Source: Pseudomonas wadenswilerensis (GTDB lineage Bacteria > Pseudomonadota > Gammaproteobacteria > Pseudomonadales > Pseudomonadaceae). Taken from it: 64,000 nucleotides of DNA. Under the pieces are notes generated by a model. The model saw nothing but the letters and a program-made list of their open reading frames with translations. It was not told the origin of the DNA and searched no databases. The translations under genes and the position numbers were made by a program. Location of the stretch: the NCBI RefSeq assembly GCF_900497695.1, contig NZ_UIDD01000012.1, positions 498,501 through 562,500 on the forward strand, given 5' to 3'. Shown in pieces: positions 53,912 to 63,813 of the stretch (positions within the stretch are counted from its first letter, which is position 1; each line of letters opens with the position of its first letter).

Positions 53912-55249
53912 TCAGTTCATGCCTGGCAGGTTCACTTTCGGTTTAAGGTCGTTCTGCACCACAGAGGCCATCGGTGCGACAACACCCTGGCTCTTGAGCA
54001 GCTGACCAATGGTCGCTTTGATTCGATACTGAGTAAACAGCTGGCTGTTCTTCACTTCGGTGAGACGGCGTTGGGCAGTGAAGAGTTCGTTCTCGCTGTC
54101 GAGCAAGTCTAGCAAGGTACGTTCGCCCAGGCTGAACTGCTTCTGGTAGGCGGTGCGCACACTGTTGCTGTGATCGACGTATTGTTGGGCGATCGGCAAC
54201 TGCGCATTGGCGTTGTCCATAGCATTCCATGCCAGGCCTAGCTCCTCATTGAGCTGGCGCAAGGCATTGTTGCGAATGTCCAGCGCCTGGTTGGTCAGGT
54301 ACGACTTGGATTCCAGGTCGGCCTTGTTGCTACCGCCGGCATACAAGTTGAAGCTCATACGCAGCATAGCCTGCCATTCATTGTTGTGGCCGTTCATGCC
54401 ATCCAGATCGTTATCGGCCGTCCGTCCGAGTTCTGCATCAAAACGCGGATAGAAAGTAGACTTTGCCGCTGCGTATTGCTTCTCCGCCGCTGCGATATCG
54501 GACTCTGCCGAGCGCAGGATCGGGCTGCTCTCGACCATCTGCTGGCGGGCTTCGTCGAGGTTGGCCGGCAACAGGTCGACAAACGGCGTAGGGCTGCTTA
54601 ACTCGTCCGGCATCTGACCGACCACGCTCAGGTAGTTGGTCTTGGCATCGGCGAGGTTGGTCTGCTCGGTGATCAGGTTGTTGCGGGCCTGGGCCAGGCG
54701 CGCTTCGGCCTGATCAAGGTCAGCCAGGCGGCCAACACCACGGGCGGTGCGCAGCTTGATCTGGTCGTAGATGCGCTCGTGGCTGCGCAGGTTGTCTTCT
54801 GCCAGGCGGACCATCTCGCGACGGCTCAGGACATCCAGATAGACCTGGGCAACGGTCAGCGCGGTGCGCTCGGATGCACCCAACAGCGAGTAGGCGCGGG
54901 AGTTGACGGTGGCTTGCTGGCGGCCGACTTCGCTCGAGGTGGCAAAACCGTCGAAGACCATCTGCCGCAGGCGCACGCTCGACTCACCGCGGTTGAGCGT
55001 TTCCCAGCGGTTGCCGGTGCTCGGGCTGTCGGTGCCTTCACGGCCGTAGCCGGCCAGCACGTCGACGCGTGGCAGGTAACCGCCTTTGGCGGCGCGCAGT
55101 TGGTAATCGGCAGCGATTCGGCTGTTAACCCCGGCCTGGATTTCCGGGTGTACCTCGAGGGCTTTCTGCATGGCCTCTGGCAGGCTCTGTGCTTGAACGA
55201 AACTGGTGGCGAGGACGAAAGGAAGAGCAGTGAACAGTGACGCGCGCAT
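53912..55249 (-). CDS. lapE: LapE, TolC-like outer-membrane protein
   Basis: Outer-membrane efflux protein of 445 residues, with a Sec signal peptide (SFVQAQS) and two OEP repeats (VAQVYLDVLSRREMVRLAEDN and NEELGLAWNAMDNANAQLP). It is transcribed first in lapE-lapB-lapC, 42 nt before lapB. In P. fluorescens Pf0-1 the lapA and lapEBC genes have this arrangement. It forms the outer-membrane exit and holds LapA at the cell surface through its retention module. Confidence 0.92.
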   Translation of the reverse strand: MRASLFTALPFVLATSFVQAQSLPEAMQKALEVHPEIQAGVNSRIAADYQLRAAKGGYLPRVDVLAGYGREGTDSPSTGNRWETLNRGESSVRLRQMVFDGFATSSEVGRQQATVNSRAYSLLGASERTALTVAQVYLDVLSRREMVRLAEDNLRSHERIYDQIKLRTARGVGRLADLDQAEARLAQARNNLITEQTNLADAKTNYLSVVGQMPDELSSPTPFVDLLPANLDEARQQMVESSPILRSAESDIAAAEKQYAAAKSTFYPRFDAELGRTADNDLDGMNGHNNEWQAMLRMSFNLYAGGSNKADLESKSYLTNQALDIRNNALRQLNEELGLAWNAMDNANAQLPIAQQYVDHSNSVRTAYQKQFSLGERTLLDLLDSENELFTAQRRLTEVKNSQLFTQYRIKATIGQLLKSQGVVAPMASVVQNDLKPKVNLPGMN

Positions 55250-55596
55250 TTAACTTTTTTCCCAGGGACGTCTTGTCCCAAATCACAGCAGAAATCGTTG
55301 CTGCATTAGAAAATGGCAACCGGAATGACCTTATGTCGGAAACTTCCGAAGGGGTACTTGGATCGTACGGAGGAAGAGTGGCAGCCGCTCAAATATCAAT
55401 GTGACATTACGGTGCTGATTGTTTAGGATGGCAGCAGGAAGGTCAATACTTTGGCATAAACTTAATAGCCAACAGTTATCGACAATATATTGACGTCAAA
55501 AGCGCCAAACTTACTATTGAAACATTCCATCAGAAAGCGGCAATTCAGCGCCGGCTGGCATGGAAGCCAAATTGAACGGGTAGTCCGGAGAGTCCA
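55250..55596. promoter_or_regulatory. lapA-lapE divergent control region with two FleQ-like boxes
   Basis: The 347-bp gap between divergent lapE and lapA has no gene. Two sequences lie close to the FleQ consensus GTCAATAAATTGAC: GTCAATACTTTGGC (55442-55455, 11 of 14) and GACAATATATTGAC (55481-55494, 12 of 14). FleQ, a c-di-GMP-binding regulator, is known to control lapA in Pseudomonas. GGAG (55585-55588) about 8 nt before the lapA ATG is a good ribosome binding site. No sigma-54 promoter was seen. Confidence 0.5.
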
Positions 55597-58500
55597 ATGA
55601 GCAGTGTTGTTGCCATCGTCAAAAGCATTGTTGGCCAAGTAATCGCCGTATCCCCAGAAGGGATTCAACGTGTACTCATCGAAGGTGACCGCCTGTTCGC
55701 TGGCGAGCAGGTGCTGACCGGCCTGGCCGGCGCTGTCACCCTGGAGCTGGCCGACGGCCGCACCCTGGACCTGGGCCGCGACACCCAGTGGAGCGCCGAG
55801 ACCCCGGACAGCAGCACTGACCTGGCGGCAGCCACCGCCCAGGCTGCGCCTTCGGTGGAAGAGCTGCAGCAGGCCATCGCCGCCGGTGCTGACCCGACCA
55901 CCGAGCTCGAAGCCACCGCAGCAGGCCCGTCGGCCGCAGGTAGCGGCGGCGCGGCCGGTGGTGGCCACAGCTTCGTGATGCTCGACGCCACCGCAGGCTC
56001 GGTCGACCCGACCATTGGCTTCCCGACCGGCCCGATCGGCTTTGCCACCGGCGCCGCCACCCAGGAACTGGGCGGCCTGGACGATGCCAACAACCCGGCA
56101 ACCACCACGCCTACGCGCGAATCCGGCCTGACCCTGAGCGCCACGCCGTCGATCACCGAAGCGGGTGGCGTGATCACCTACACCGCCACCCTGGGCCAGC
56201 CACCGCTGACCGACCTGACCGTGACCCTGTCCAATGGCCAGGTCATCGTCATCAACGCCGGGCAGACCACCGGCAGCGTCAGCGTGACCATCCCGCCGAA
56301 CGATACTGTGTATCTGGACGGCAGCGAGATTTCCGCGACCATCACCGGCACCACCGGCGGCGCGGGCCTGATCGTCACCCCGGACACCACCCCGGCAGTG
56401 ACCCAGATCACCGACACCATCGACACCACCACGGTCAGCCTGAGCGCCAACCCGAGTGTCACCGAAGGCGGTGTGATCACCTACACCGCCACCCTGACCA
56501 ACCCGGCGCAGACGCCGGTCACCGTGACCCTGTCCAACGGCAGCACCATCACCATCGGCGCCGGCCAGACCACCGGCACCGTCGACGTGCAAACCCCGCC
56601 GAACGACGTCTACAACAACGGCAGCAGCGTCAGCACCACCATCACGGGCGCTACCGGTGGCAACTTCGAGAACCTGGTTCCGAACCCGACCCCGGCGGTC
56701 ACCACCATCAACGACTCGATCGATGACACCGGCCTGAGCCTGAACGCCACCGGCACCGTGGCCGAAGGCGGTTCGATCATCTACACCGCGACCCTGACCA
56801 ACCCGGCCGGCACCCCGGTGACCGTGACCCTGAGCAACGGCGCGGTGATCACCATCGCGGCGGGCCAGACTGAAGGCAGCGTCACCGTGCCTGCACCAAG
56901 CGATGATGTGTATGTCGATGCCGGCAACGTCAGCGTGAGCATCGACAATGTCGATGGCGGCAACTTCGAGAACCTGGTGGTCAGCAATCAGCCGGCGGTT
57001 ACCGAAGTTACTGACACCATCGATACTTCGACTGTCACTTTGACAGCGAACAGCAGTGTGGCTGAAGGTGGTGTGGTTACCTACACCGCTTCGGTCACTG
57101 CGCCGGTTACTGGCTCTGCACTGGTTATTACCCTGGCCAATGGTCAGCAGATCACTATTCCTGTCGGTCAGAGCACTGGCTCGGTTGAGTTTGTTGCGCC
57201 GAATAACGTGCACACTACCAATTCGGACCTGACCAACAGCATTACCGGTACTACCGGTGGTAATTACGAGAAGCTGGATACCGCGGGTAATCCGGTGACT
57301 ACCGTTACTGACGGTCCAGGTACTGATGACACTACCGGTCTTAAGCTGACGGCTACCGGTTCGGTCGCTGAAGGCGGCTCGATTGTTTATACCGCCACGC
57401 TGACCAATCCGGCCGGCACCGAAATGAAGGTAACCCTGAGCAATGGTGAGGTGATCACTATTGCTGCAGGTCAGACTGAAGGCAGCATTACTGTTCCGGC
57501 ACCGGAAGACGACGTGTACGTCGATGCCGGTGAAGTTAGCGTGACTGTCACTGGCACTACCGGCGGCGACTTCGAGAAAGTTGCTGTAGATGGCACCCCG
57601 GCTGTTACGCAAGTTACTGACACCATTGATACTTCGACTGTCACTTTGACAGCGAACAGCAGTGTGGCTGAAGGTGGCGTGGTCACTTACACCGCTTCGG
57701 TGACTGCACCAGTGACTGGCTCTGCGCTGGTTATTACTTTGGCCAATGGTCAGCAGATCACTATTCCTGTCGGTCAGAGCACCGGTTCGGTTGAGTTTGT
57801 TGCGCCGAACAACGTGCACACTACCAACCCGGACCTGACCAACAGCATTACCGGCACCACCGGTGGTAATTACGAGAAGCTGGACACTGCGGGCAACCCA
57901 GTGACCACCGTTACTGACGGTCCGGGCACCGATGACACCACTGGTTTGAAGCTGACCGCCACTGGCTCGGTCGCTGAAGGCGGCGAAATCGTCTACACCG
58001 CTACCCTGACCAACCCAGCCGGCACCGAAATGAAGGTGACCCTGAGCAACGGTGAAGTCATCACCATCGCCAAGGGCCAGACCGAAGGCAGCATCACTGT
58101 TCCGGCTCCGGAAGACGACGTGTACGTCGATGCAGGGGAAGTCAGCGTGACTGTCGCTGGTACCACTGGCGGCGACTTCGAGAAGCTGGATGTGGATAAC
58201 ACTCCAGCCGTCACCGAAGTGACCGACACCATCGACACTTCGACTGTCACCCTGACCGCCACTCCGAGCGTGACTGAAGGTGGCGTGGTGACTTACACCG
58301 CTTCTGTCACTGCTCCGGTAACCGGCTCGAACCTGGTGATCACCCTGGCCAATGGTCAGCAAATCACCATCCCTGTCGGCGCAAGCTCGGGCACCGTGGA
58401 CTTTGTCGCACCCAACAACGTGCACACCACCAACCCGGACCTGACCAACAGCATCACCGGCACCACCGGTGGCAACTACGAGAAGCTGGATACCGCGGGC

Positions 58501-61500
58501 AACCCGGTGACCACCGTCACCGATGGTCCGGGTACTGACGACACCACCGGCCTGAAGCTGACCGCCACTGGCTCCGTCGCCGAAGGCGGCGAAATCGTCT
58601 ACACCGCTACCCTGACCAACCCAGCCGGCACCGAAATGAAGGTGACCCTGAGCAACGGTGAAGTCATCACCATCGCCAAGGGCCAGACCGAAGGCAGCAT
58701 CACTGTTCCGGCTCCGGAAGACGACGTGTACGTCGATGCAGGGGAAGTCAGCGTGACTGTCGCTGGTACCACTGGCGGCGACTTCGAGAAGCTGGATGTG
58801 GATAACACTCCAGCCGTCACCGAAGTGACCGACACCATCGACACTTCGACTGTCACCCTGACCGCCACTCCGAGCGTGACTGAAGGTGGCGTGGTGACTT
58901 ACACCGCTTCTGTCACTGCTCCGGTAACCGGCTCGAACCTGGTGATCACCCTGGCCAATGGTCAGCAAATCACCATCCCTGTCGGCGCAAGCTCGGGCAC
59001 CGTGGACTTTGTCGCACCCAACAACGTGCACACCACCAACCCGGACCTGACCAACAGCATCACCGGCACCACCGGCGGCAACTACGAGAAGCTGGACACT
59101 GCGGGCAACCCGGTGACCACCGTTACTGACGGTCCAGGTACTGACGACACCACCGGCCTCAAGCTGACCGCGACGCCAACAGTCAACGAAGGCGGCTCGA
59201 TCACCTACACCGCGACGCTGACCAACCCAGCCGGTACCGAGATGAAGGTCACCCTGAGCAACGGTGAAGTCATCACCATCGCCAAGGGCCAGACCGAAGG
59301 CAAGATCACCATCGATGCACCAAGCGACGACGTATACATCGACGCTGACAAGCTGAGCGTGACTGTCACTGGCACCACCGGTGGCGACTTCGAGAAGCTG
59401 GCTGTGGATAACACCCCGGCTGTCACCGACGTCAAGGACACCATCGACACCAGCACCGTAACCCTGACCGCCAGCACCAACAGTGTTGTCGAAGGCGGCG
59501 TGGTCACCTACACCGCGAAAGTCAGCGCGCCGGTGACCGGTTCCGACCTGGTCATCAACCTGGCCAACGGTCAGCAGATCACCATTCCTGTAGGCCAGAG
59601 CACCGGCACTGTGGACTACGTTGCACCGAACAACGTGCACACCACCAATCCGACCCTGACCAACAGCATCACCGGCACCAGCGGCGGCAACTACGAAAAA
59701 CTGGTCAGCACCGGCAACACCAGCACCACCGTCACTGACGGCCCGGGCACCAAGGACTCCACCAGCCTGACCCTGACGGCGACTCCGACCGTGGCCGAAG
59801 GCGGCTCGATCACTTACGTGGCCAAGCTGAGCAACCCTGCTGGCACCGAGATGAAGGTCACCCTGAGCAACGGTGAGACCATCACCATCGCCGCAGGCCA
59901 GACCGAAGGCAAGGTGACCATCGCCGCGCCTGGCGATGACGTGTACATCGATGCCGGTAACGTCAGTGCGAAAATCACCGGCAGCACCGGCGGTGACTTC
60001 GAAGAACTAAAGGTCGACGGTTCGTCCGCCGTGACCAGCGTTACCGATACCATCGACACCACCAACCTGACCCTGAGCGCCACGCCATCGGTCGCCGAAG
60101 GTGGCAACATCACCTACACCGCGACCTTGAGCAACAAGGCGCAGACCGCGGTCACCGTGACCCTGAGCAACGGTGCAACCATCACCATCGATGCCGGCAA
60201 GACCACGGGCACGGCCAGCGTGCCTGCGCCAGCGGATGACGTGTACATCGATGCGGGCAGCGTCAACGCCACCATCACTGGCGCCACCGGTGGCAACTTC
60301 GAAGACCTGGCGATCAGCAAGCAGCCAGCCGTCACCCAGGTGACCGACACCATCGACACCACCACCGTCAGCATCAGCGGCACCACCTCGGTGGCGGAAG
60401 GTGACTCGGCCAACTACACGCTGACCCTGACCAACAAGGCGCAAACCGATGTAGTCATCAAGCTGACCTACAGCGGCACCGCCACCAACGGTGCGGACTA
60501 CACCGGCGTCGCCACCGTGGTGATCAAGGCGGGCAGCGATGTGGGCACCTTCAGCGTGCCGATCATCCGTGATGGCATTGCCGAGAGTGCCGAGAACTTC
60601 ACCGTGAAGATCGACTCGGCCACCGGCGGCAACTTCGAGAACCTGGCAGTCAGCGGCAGCGCGGGCAGTGTCACCACCACCATCGTCAGCAACGAGGCAC
60701 CTGTTGCCGCGGGCGGCGCCGTGACCGGTACCGAAGACACCGACCTGGTGCTGAGCTGGGCCAACTTCGGCATCATCGATGCCGATACCCCGGCGGCCAA
60801 CCTGGGCCTGACCATCACCAAACTGCCCGCCGACGGCGTGCTGCAGTACAAGGATGGCAACGTCTGGAAAACCCTGACCGAAGCCGATGCTGGCAAGGTC
60901 TTCAGCAAGGCCGACATCGATGCCGGCAAGCTGAAGTTCGTGCCGGATCGCAACGAGTCGGGTATCAATGCCAACGGTGGCACCGGCGTCGGCAACAAAG
61001 AGGCCGACTACGCACACATCAAGTTCAAGCCAACCGATGGCCAGGGCCTGGGCAACGAAAGCACCGTCAAGGTCGACATCACTCCGGTGGCCGACAAACC
61101 TGACCTGAACATCGGCAGCAACAACGTCAACTCGATCGGCCTGGTCAAGGAAACCTGGAACAGCCTCAGCGGCCTGGGTACCAACGGCAACGGCATCACC
61201 GGCGATGCGCTGAAGACCGTGTTCGACAACTCGGGCAAGGCCAACAGCAGCTCGCTGGTCACCAATGCCCAGTCCGACTCCAGCGTCGTCGGCGGTTCGG
61301 GCTCGAAGACTTCCGGCCTGATCTACCTCGAAGCGGGCAAGACCTACAGCTTCAGCGGTGTCGGCGATGACAGCCTGCTGATCACCATCGGCGGCAAGAA
61401 CGTGGCCCAGGCCACCTGGGGTGCGGGCGGTGCGATCAGCGGATCGTTCAAGCCGACCATCAGCGGCTACTACACCCTGGATATCTACCACGCCAACCAG

Positions 61501-63654
61501 AGCGGCCCGGGCAGCTACGACGTCAACCTGTCGGTCAATGGCAGTACCCCGGTCGACCTGAACAACGCCAACATCCCGATGTACCCGGGCGTGAACGAGC
61601 TGACCAATGCTGGCGTCACCGTCGGCGAGTTGCACGGTGCCAATGGCGAAGGCTACTACCAGGGCTACAAGCTCAATGAAGGCGCCGAGAACGGCACCGT
61701 CAAGCTGGTCGGTATCTCCACCAACCTCACCGACACCGATGGTTCGGAGACCCTCAGCGTCAAGCTGGGCGGCATTCCGGCAGGCTCGGTACTGAGCGAT
61801 GGCGCCGGCCACACTGTCACCGTCGGCAGTAGCCAGGTCGACGTCACCGGCTGGAACCTCAACGGCCTGAGCATCAAGCCGCCAGCCTACTACCAGGGCC
61901 AGTTCGACGTGACCGTCACTTCGACGGCCACCGAGAAGGCCAACGGCAGCACCGACTTCACCCAGGGCACGATCAAGGTCACCGTTTACCCGGATACCTA
62001 TGCCACCACCAACCTGACGTCCGATAACGACAGCCGCGACTTTGGCACCAACAACGACATCGTGGTCGCCGACGTCAATGGCTTGCATGTAACCCCAGGG
62101 CAGGATTACAACCTGGCGTTCATTGTCGATACTTCAGCCAGTATGGGTTACGCCGGTGTGGACGCGGCGAAGAAATCCCTGGAGTCGGTGTTCAACACCC
62201 TGGCTAACAGTGTCAAAGGTGCTCAGTCGGGTACGGTGAATATTCTGCTGGTGGACTTCTCCACCCAGGTCAACACCACCTTCTCGATCAACCTGGCCGA
62301 CAATGGTGGACTGGCAGCGCTGCAAGCTGCACTGAAGAAGCTGACTCCCGGCGGCAATACCAACTACGAAGATGCGTTCAAAACCACCGCCAACTGGTTC
62401 CAGAACCTCAAGGACACCGGCAGTGACGGTAGCAACCAGACGTTCTTCATTACCGATGGCCAGCCAAACGTTTCTCAAGGCAACGAGCGAGGTAACCCGA
62501 CGTTCAAAGACTCGGGCTACTCGATGGATAGCGTACTGGCCTCGCTGAACTACAAACTGGGCAATGTCATCAGCAATGAAATGGTCGGTGGCTACAACCG
62601 GATCAGTATCGACAAGCAGGGTAACCTCTCGTCTCAATACTGGGATGGCTACCGCTGGCGCGCCGACAGCAACGCTTCGGGCGAGTTGCACGCGCAAGGT
62701 GATGGCACCTATGAGTTGTCGAGCCAGAACTGGTATTACGTCGACGCCAACTCCAAAGAGTCTTTCCTGTTGCTGTCGAAGCATTCGAGCGTGGAAGCGA
62801 TCGGCCTCAATGGCGGGGTCAACTCCAACGATCTGAAACCATACGACACCGATGGTAAACCGCAGGCCAACATCGACCCGAGCAAACTGGCCGAAGCGAT
62901 TCTTGGCCATACCGAGGCCAGCCTGCCGGGCAACGATGCAGTCAGTGGCGGCGACGGCAATGACATCCTGTTCGGTGACCTGGTCAGTTTTGACGGCATC
63001 GCCGGCAACGGCGTCGAAGCCATGCAAGCCTATGTGGCCGGCAAGCTGGGCGTGGACCAGGGTGATGTCGACGGACGCGTGCTGCACCAGTACATCGCCG
63101 AGCACGTCAGCGAGTTTGATGTATCACGTACTGGCGATGGCAAGGACACGCTGCTCGGTGGCGACGGCAACGACATTCTCTTCGGCCAGGGTGGCAACGA
63201 CTACCTCGATGGTGGCAAGGGCAATGACATCCTGCTCGGCGGTACCGGCAATGACACCCTGCTTGGCGGTGAAGGCAACGACATCCTCATCGGCGGCAAG
63301 GGCGACGACATCATGACCGGCGGCAGCGGTGCCGATACCTTCGTATGGAAGGCCGGCGACACCGGCAAGGACGTGATCAAGGACTTCAAGGCTGCCGAAG
63401 GTGACCGTCTGGACCTGAGCGACCTGCTCCAGGGCGAGAAGGCCAGCACCATCGACAACTACCTGAAGATCACCACGGTCAACGGCGAGTCGACCCTGCA
63501 GGTCAGCTCCGAAGGCAAGCTCAACGCTTCTGGCGGCCTGGCCAATGCCGATGTGACGATCAAGCTGGAAGGGGTCAACTGGGCCAATACCACGATCAAC
63601 TCGCTGGTTACCGGTGCCGACCCAACCATCAAGATCGACCACTCCAACAGTTGA
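55597..63654 (+). CDS. lapA: LapA-type giant adhesin, compact form (2685 residues)
   Basis: Type I-secreted biofilm adhesin. Domains in order: N-terminal retention module (residues 1-106), a TAAG site (residues 107-110) matching the LapG cleavage site, a Gly/Ala linker, then about 15 repeats of roughly 100 residues (about 175-1700), a cadherin-like region (about 1703-1840), a PA14/GLEYA-like part (about 1900-1990), a further beta region, a VWA domain with MIDAS motif DTSAS (Asp2178) and FITDGQP, eight RTX nonapeptides of GGxGxDxLx type (about 2450-2585), and a C-terminal secretion signal. It has no signal peptide, as expected. LapA proteins of other pseudomonads are usually much longer (about 5000-8700 residues); this one is compact. 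c-di-GMP, LapD and LapG should control its release from the cell. Confidence 0.94.
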   Translation: MSSVVAIVKSIVGQVIAVSPEGIQRVLIEGDRLFAGEQVLTGLAGAVTLELADGRTLDLGRDTQWSAETPDSSTDLAAATAQAAPSVEELQQAIAAGADPTTELEATAAGPSAAGSGGAAGGGHSFVMLDATAGSVDPTIGFPTGPIGFATGAATQELGGLDDANNPATTTPTRESGLTLSATPSITEAGGVITYTATLGQPPLTDLTVTLSNGQVIVINAGQTTGSVSVTIPPNDTVYLDGSEISATITGTTGGAGLIVTPDTTPAVTQITDTIDTTTVSLSANPSVTEGGVITYTATLTNPAQTPVTVTLSNGSTITIGAGQTTGTVDVQTPPNDVYNNGSSVSTTITGATGGNFENLVPNPTPAVTTINDSIDDTGLSLNATGTVAEGGSIIYTATLTNPAGTPVTVTLSNGAVITIAAGQTEGSVTVPAPSDDVYVDAGNVSVSIDNVDGGNFENLVVSNQPAVTEVTDTIDTSTVTLTANSSVAEGGVVTYTASVTAPVTGSALVITLANGQQITIPVGQSTGSVEFVAPNNVHTTNSDLTNSITGTTGGNYEKLDTAGNPVTTVTDGPGTDDTTGLKLTATGSVAEGGSIVYTATLTNPAGTEMKVTLSNGEVITIAAGQTEGSITVPAPEDDVYVDAGEVSVTVTGTTGGDFEKVAVDGTPAVTQVTDTIDTSTVTLTANSSVAEGGVVTYTASVTAPVTGSALVITLANGQQITIPVGQSTGSVEFVAPNNVHTTNPDLTNSITGTTGGNYEKLDTAGNPVTTVTDGPGTDDTTGLKLTATGSVAEGGEIVYTATLTNPAGTEMKVTLSNGEVITIAKGQTEGSITVPAPEDDVYVDAGEVSVTVAGTTGGDFEKLDVDNTPAVTEVTDTIDTSTVTLTATPSVTEGGVVTYTASVTAPVTGSNLVITLANGQQITIPVGASSGTVDFVAPNNVHTTNPDLTNSITGTTGGNYEKLDTAGNPVTTVTDGPGTDDTTGLKLTATGSVAEGGEIVYTATLTNPAGTEMKVTLSNGEVITIAKGQTEGSITVPAPEDDVYVDAGEVSVTVAGTTGGDFEKLDVDNTPAVTEVTDTIDTSTVTLTATPSVTEGGVVTYTASVTAPVTGSNLVITLANGQQITIPVGASSGTVDFVAPNNVHTTNPDLTNSITGTTGGNYEKLDTAGNPVTTVTDGPGTDDTTGLKLTATPTVNEGGSITYTATLTNPAGTEMKVTLSNGEVITIAKGQTEGKITIDAPSDDVYIDADKLSVTVTGTTGGDFEKLAVDNTPAVTDVKDTIDTSTVTLTASTNSVVEGGVVTYTAKVSAPVTGSDLVINLANGQQITIPVGQSTGTVDYVAPNNVHTTNPTLTNSITGTSGGNYEKLVSTGNTSTTVTDGPGTKDSTSLTLTATPTVAEGGSITYVAKLSNPAGTEMKVTLSNGETITIAAGQTEGKVTIAAPGDDVYIDAGNVSAKITGSTGGDFEELKVDGSSAVTSVTDTIDTTNLTLSATPSVAEGGNITYTATLSNKAQTAVTVTLSNGATITIDAGKTTGTASVPAPADDVYIDAGSVNATITGATGGNFEDLAISKQPAVTQVTDTIDTTTVSISGTTSVAEGDSANYTLTLTNKAQTDVVIKLTYSGTATNGADYTGVATVVIKAGSDVGTFSVPIIRDGIAESAENFTVKIDSATGGNFENLAVSGSAGSVTTTIVSNEAPVAAGGAVTGTEDTDLVLSWANFGIIDADTPAANLGLTITKLPADGVLQYKDGNVWKTLTEADAGKVFSKADIDAGKLKFVPDRNESGINANGGTGVGNKEADYAHIKFKPTDGQGLGNESTVKVDITPVADKPDLNIGSNNVNSIGLVKETWNSLSGLGTNGNGITGDALKTVFDNSGKANSSSLVTNAQSDSSVVGGSGSKTSGLIYLEAGKTYSFSGVGDDSLLITIGGKNVAQATWGAGGAISGSFKPTISGYYTLDIYHANQSGPGSYDVNLSVNGSTPVDLNNANIPMYPGVNELTNAGVTVGELHGANGEGYYQGYKLNEGAENGTVKLVGISTNLTDTDGSETLSVKLGGIPAGSVLSDGAGHTVTVGSSQVDVTGWNLNGLSIKPPAYYQGQFDVTVTSTATEKANGSTDFTQGTIKVTVYPDTYATTNLTSDNDSRDFGTNNDIVVADVNGLHVTPGQDYNLAFIVDTSASMGYAGVDAAKKSLESVFNTLANSVKGAQSGTVNILLVDFSTQVNTTFSINLADNGGLAALQAALKKLTPGGNTNYEDAFKTTANWFQNLKDTGSDGSNQTFFITDGQPNVSQGNERGNPTFKDSGYSMDSVLASLNYKLGNVISNEMVGGYNRISIDKQGNLSSQYWDGYRWRADSNASGELHAQGDGTYELSSQNWYYVDANSKESFLLLSKHSSVEAIGLNGGVNSNDLKPYDTDGKPQANIDPSKLAEAILGHTEASLPGNDAVSGGDGNDILFGDLVSFDGIAGNGVEAMQAYVAGKLGVDQGDVDGRVLHQYIAEHVSEFDVSRTGDGKDTLLGGDGNDILFGQGGNDYLDGGKGNDILLGGTGNDTLLGGEGNDILIGGKGDDIMTGGSGADTFVWKAGDTGKDVIKDFKAAEGDRLDLSDLLQGEKASTIDNYLKITTVNGESTLQVSSEGKLNASGGLANADVTIKLEGVNWANTTINSLVTGADPTIKIDHSNS
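56125..60700 (+). repeat. Tandem approx. 101-residue adhesin repeats in lapA
   Basis: About 15 tandem units of roughly 303 bp. In the central part two types alternate, one beginning DDTTGLKLTATGSVAEGG and one DTSTVTLTxxxSVxEGG, making a 606-bp super-repeat. The units at 57976-58465 and 58582-59071 look identical over about 490 bp. The units at about 57000-57900 are richer in A/T at third positions than their neighbours. Confidence 0.9.
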
Positions 63655-63664
63655 TCCACAGCCT

Positions 63665-63689
63665 GCGCCAGCCCTCCCGGGGCTGGCGC
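63665..63689 (+). terminator. Hairpin after lapA
   Basis: GCGCCAGCCC, TCCCG, GGGCTGGCGC is a perfect 10-bp stem 10 nt after the lapA stop codon, without a U-run. It probably ends or stabilises the lapA transcript. Confidence 0.6.
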
Positions 63690-63813
63690 GGCGCTTCGGA
63701 CTTTGCCTGCACCGTATTCACAGCGCATACTCGCTCGCCGGGGCTACACGCCCGGCCAGCTTGGCCTATGCTGCTGACTGCGGATACGGACTGACATTCA
63801 GAGGGATACCCCC

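Noticed and set aside
55452..55465. Sigma-54 promoter (TGGCA...) upstream of lapA
   Set aside because: TGGCATAAACTTAA lacks a GC pair at the -12 position and correct spacing.
55462..59640. 1392-codon open frame opposite lapA
   Set aside because: It is fully antisense to the repeat region; the repeated codon bias of lapA keeps the opposite frame open. It has no ribosome binding site and consists of the antisense image of repeats.
56125..60700. CRISPR-like regular repeats
   Set aside because: The repeats are about 303 bp long, contiguous and in one coding frame; they encode adhesin domains.
60007..62088. 693-codon open frame opposite lapA
   Set aside because: Antisense to the cadherin/PA14 region of lapA; composition only mirrors the strong third-position bias of the real gene.
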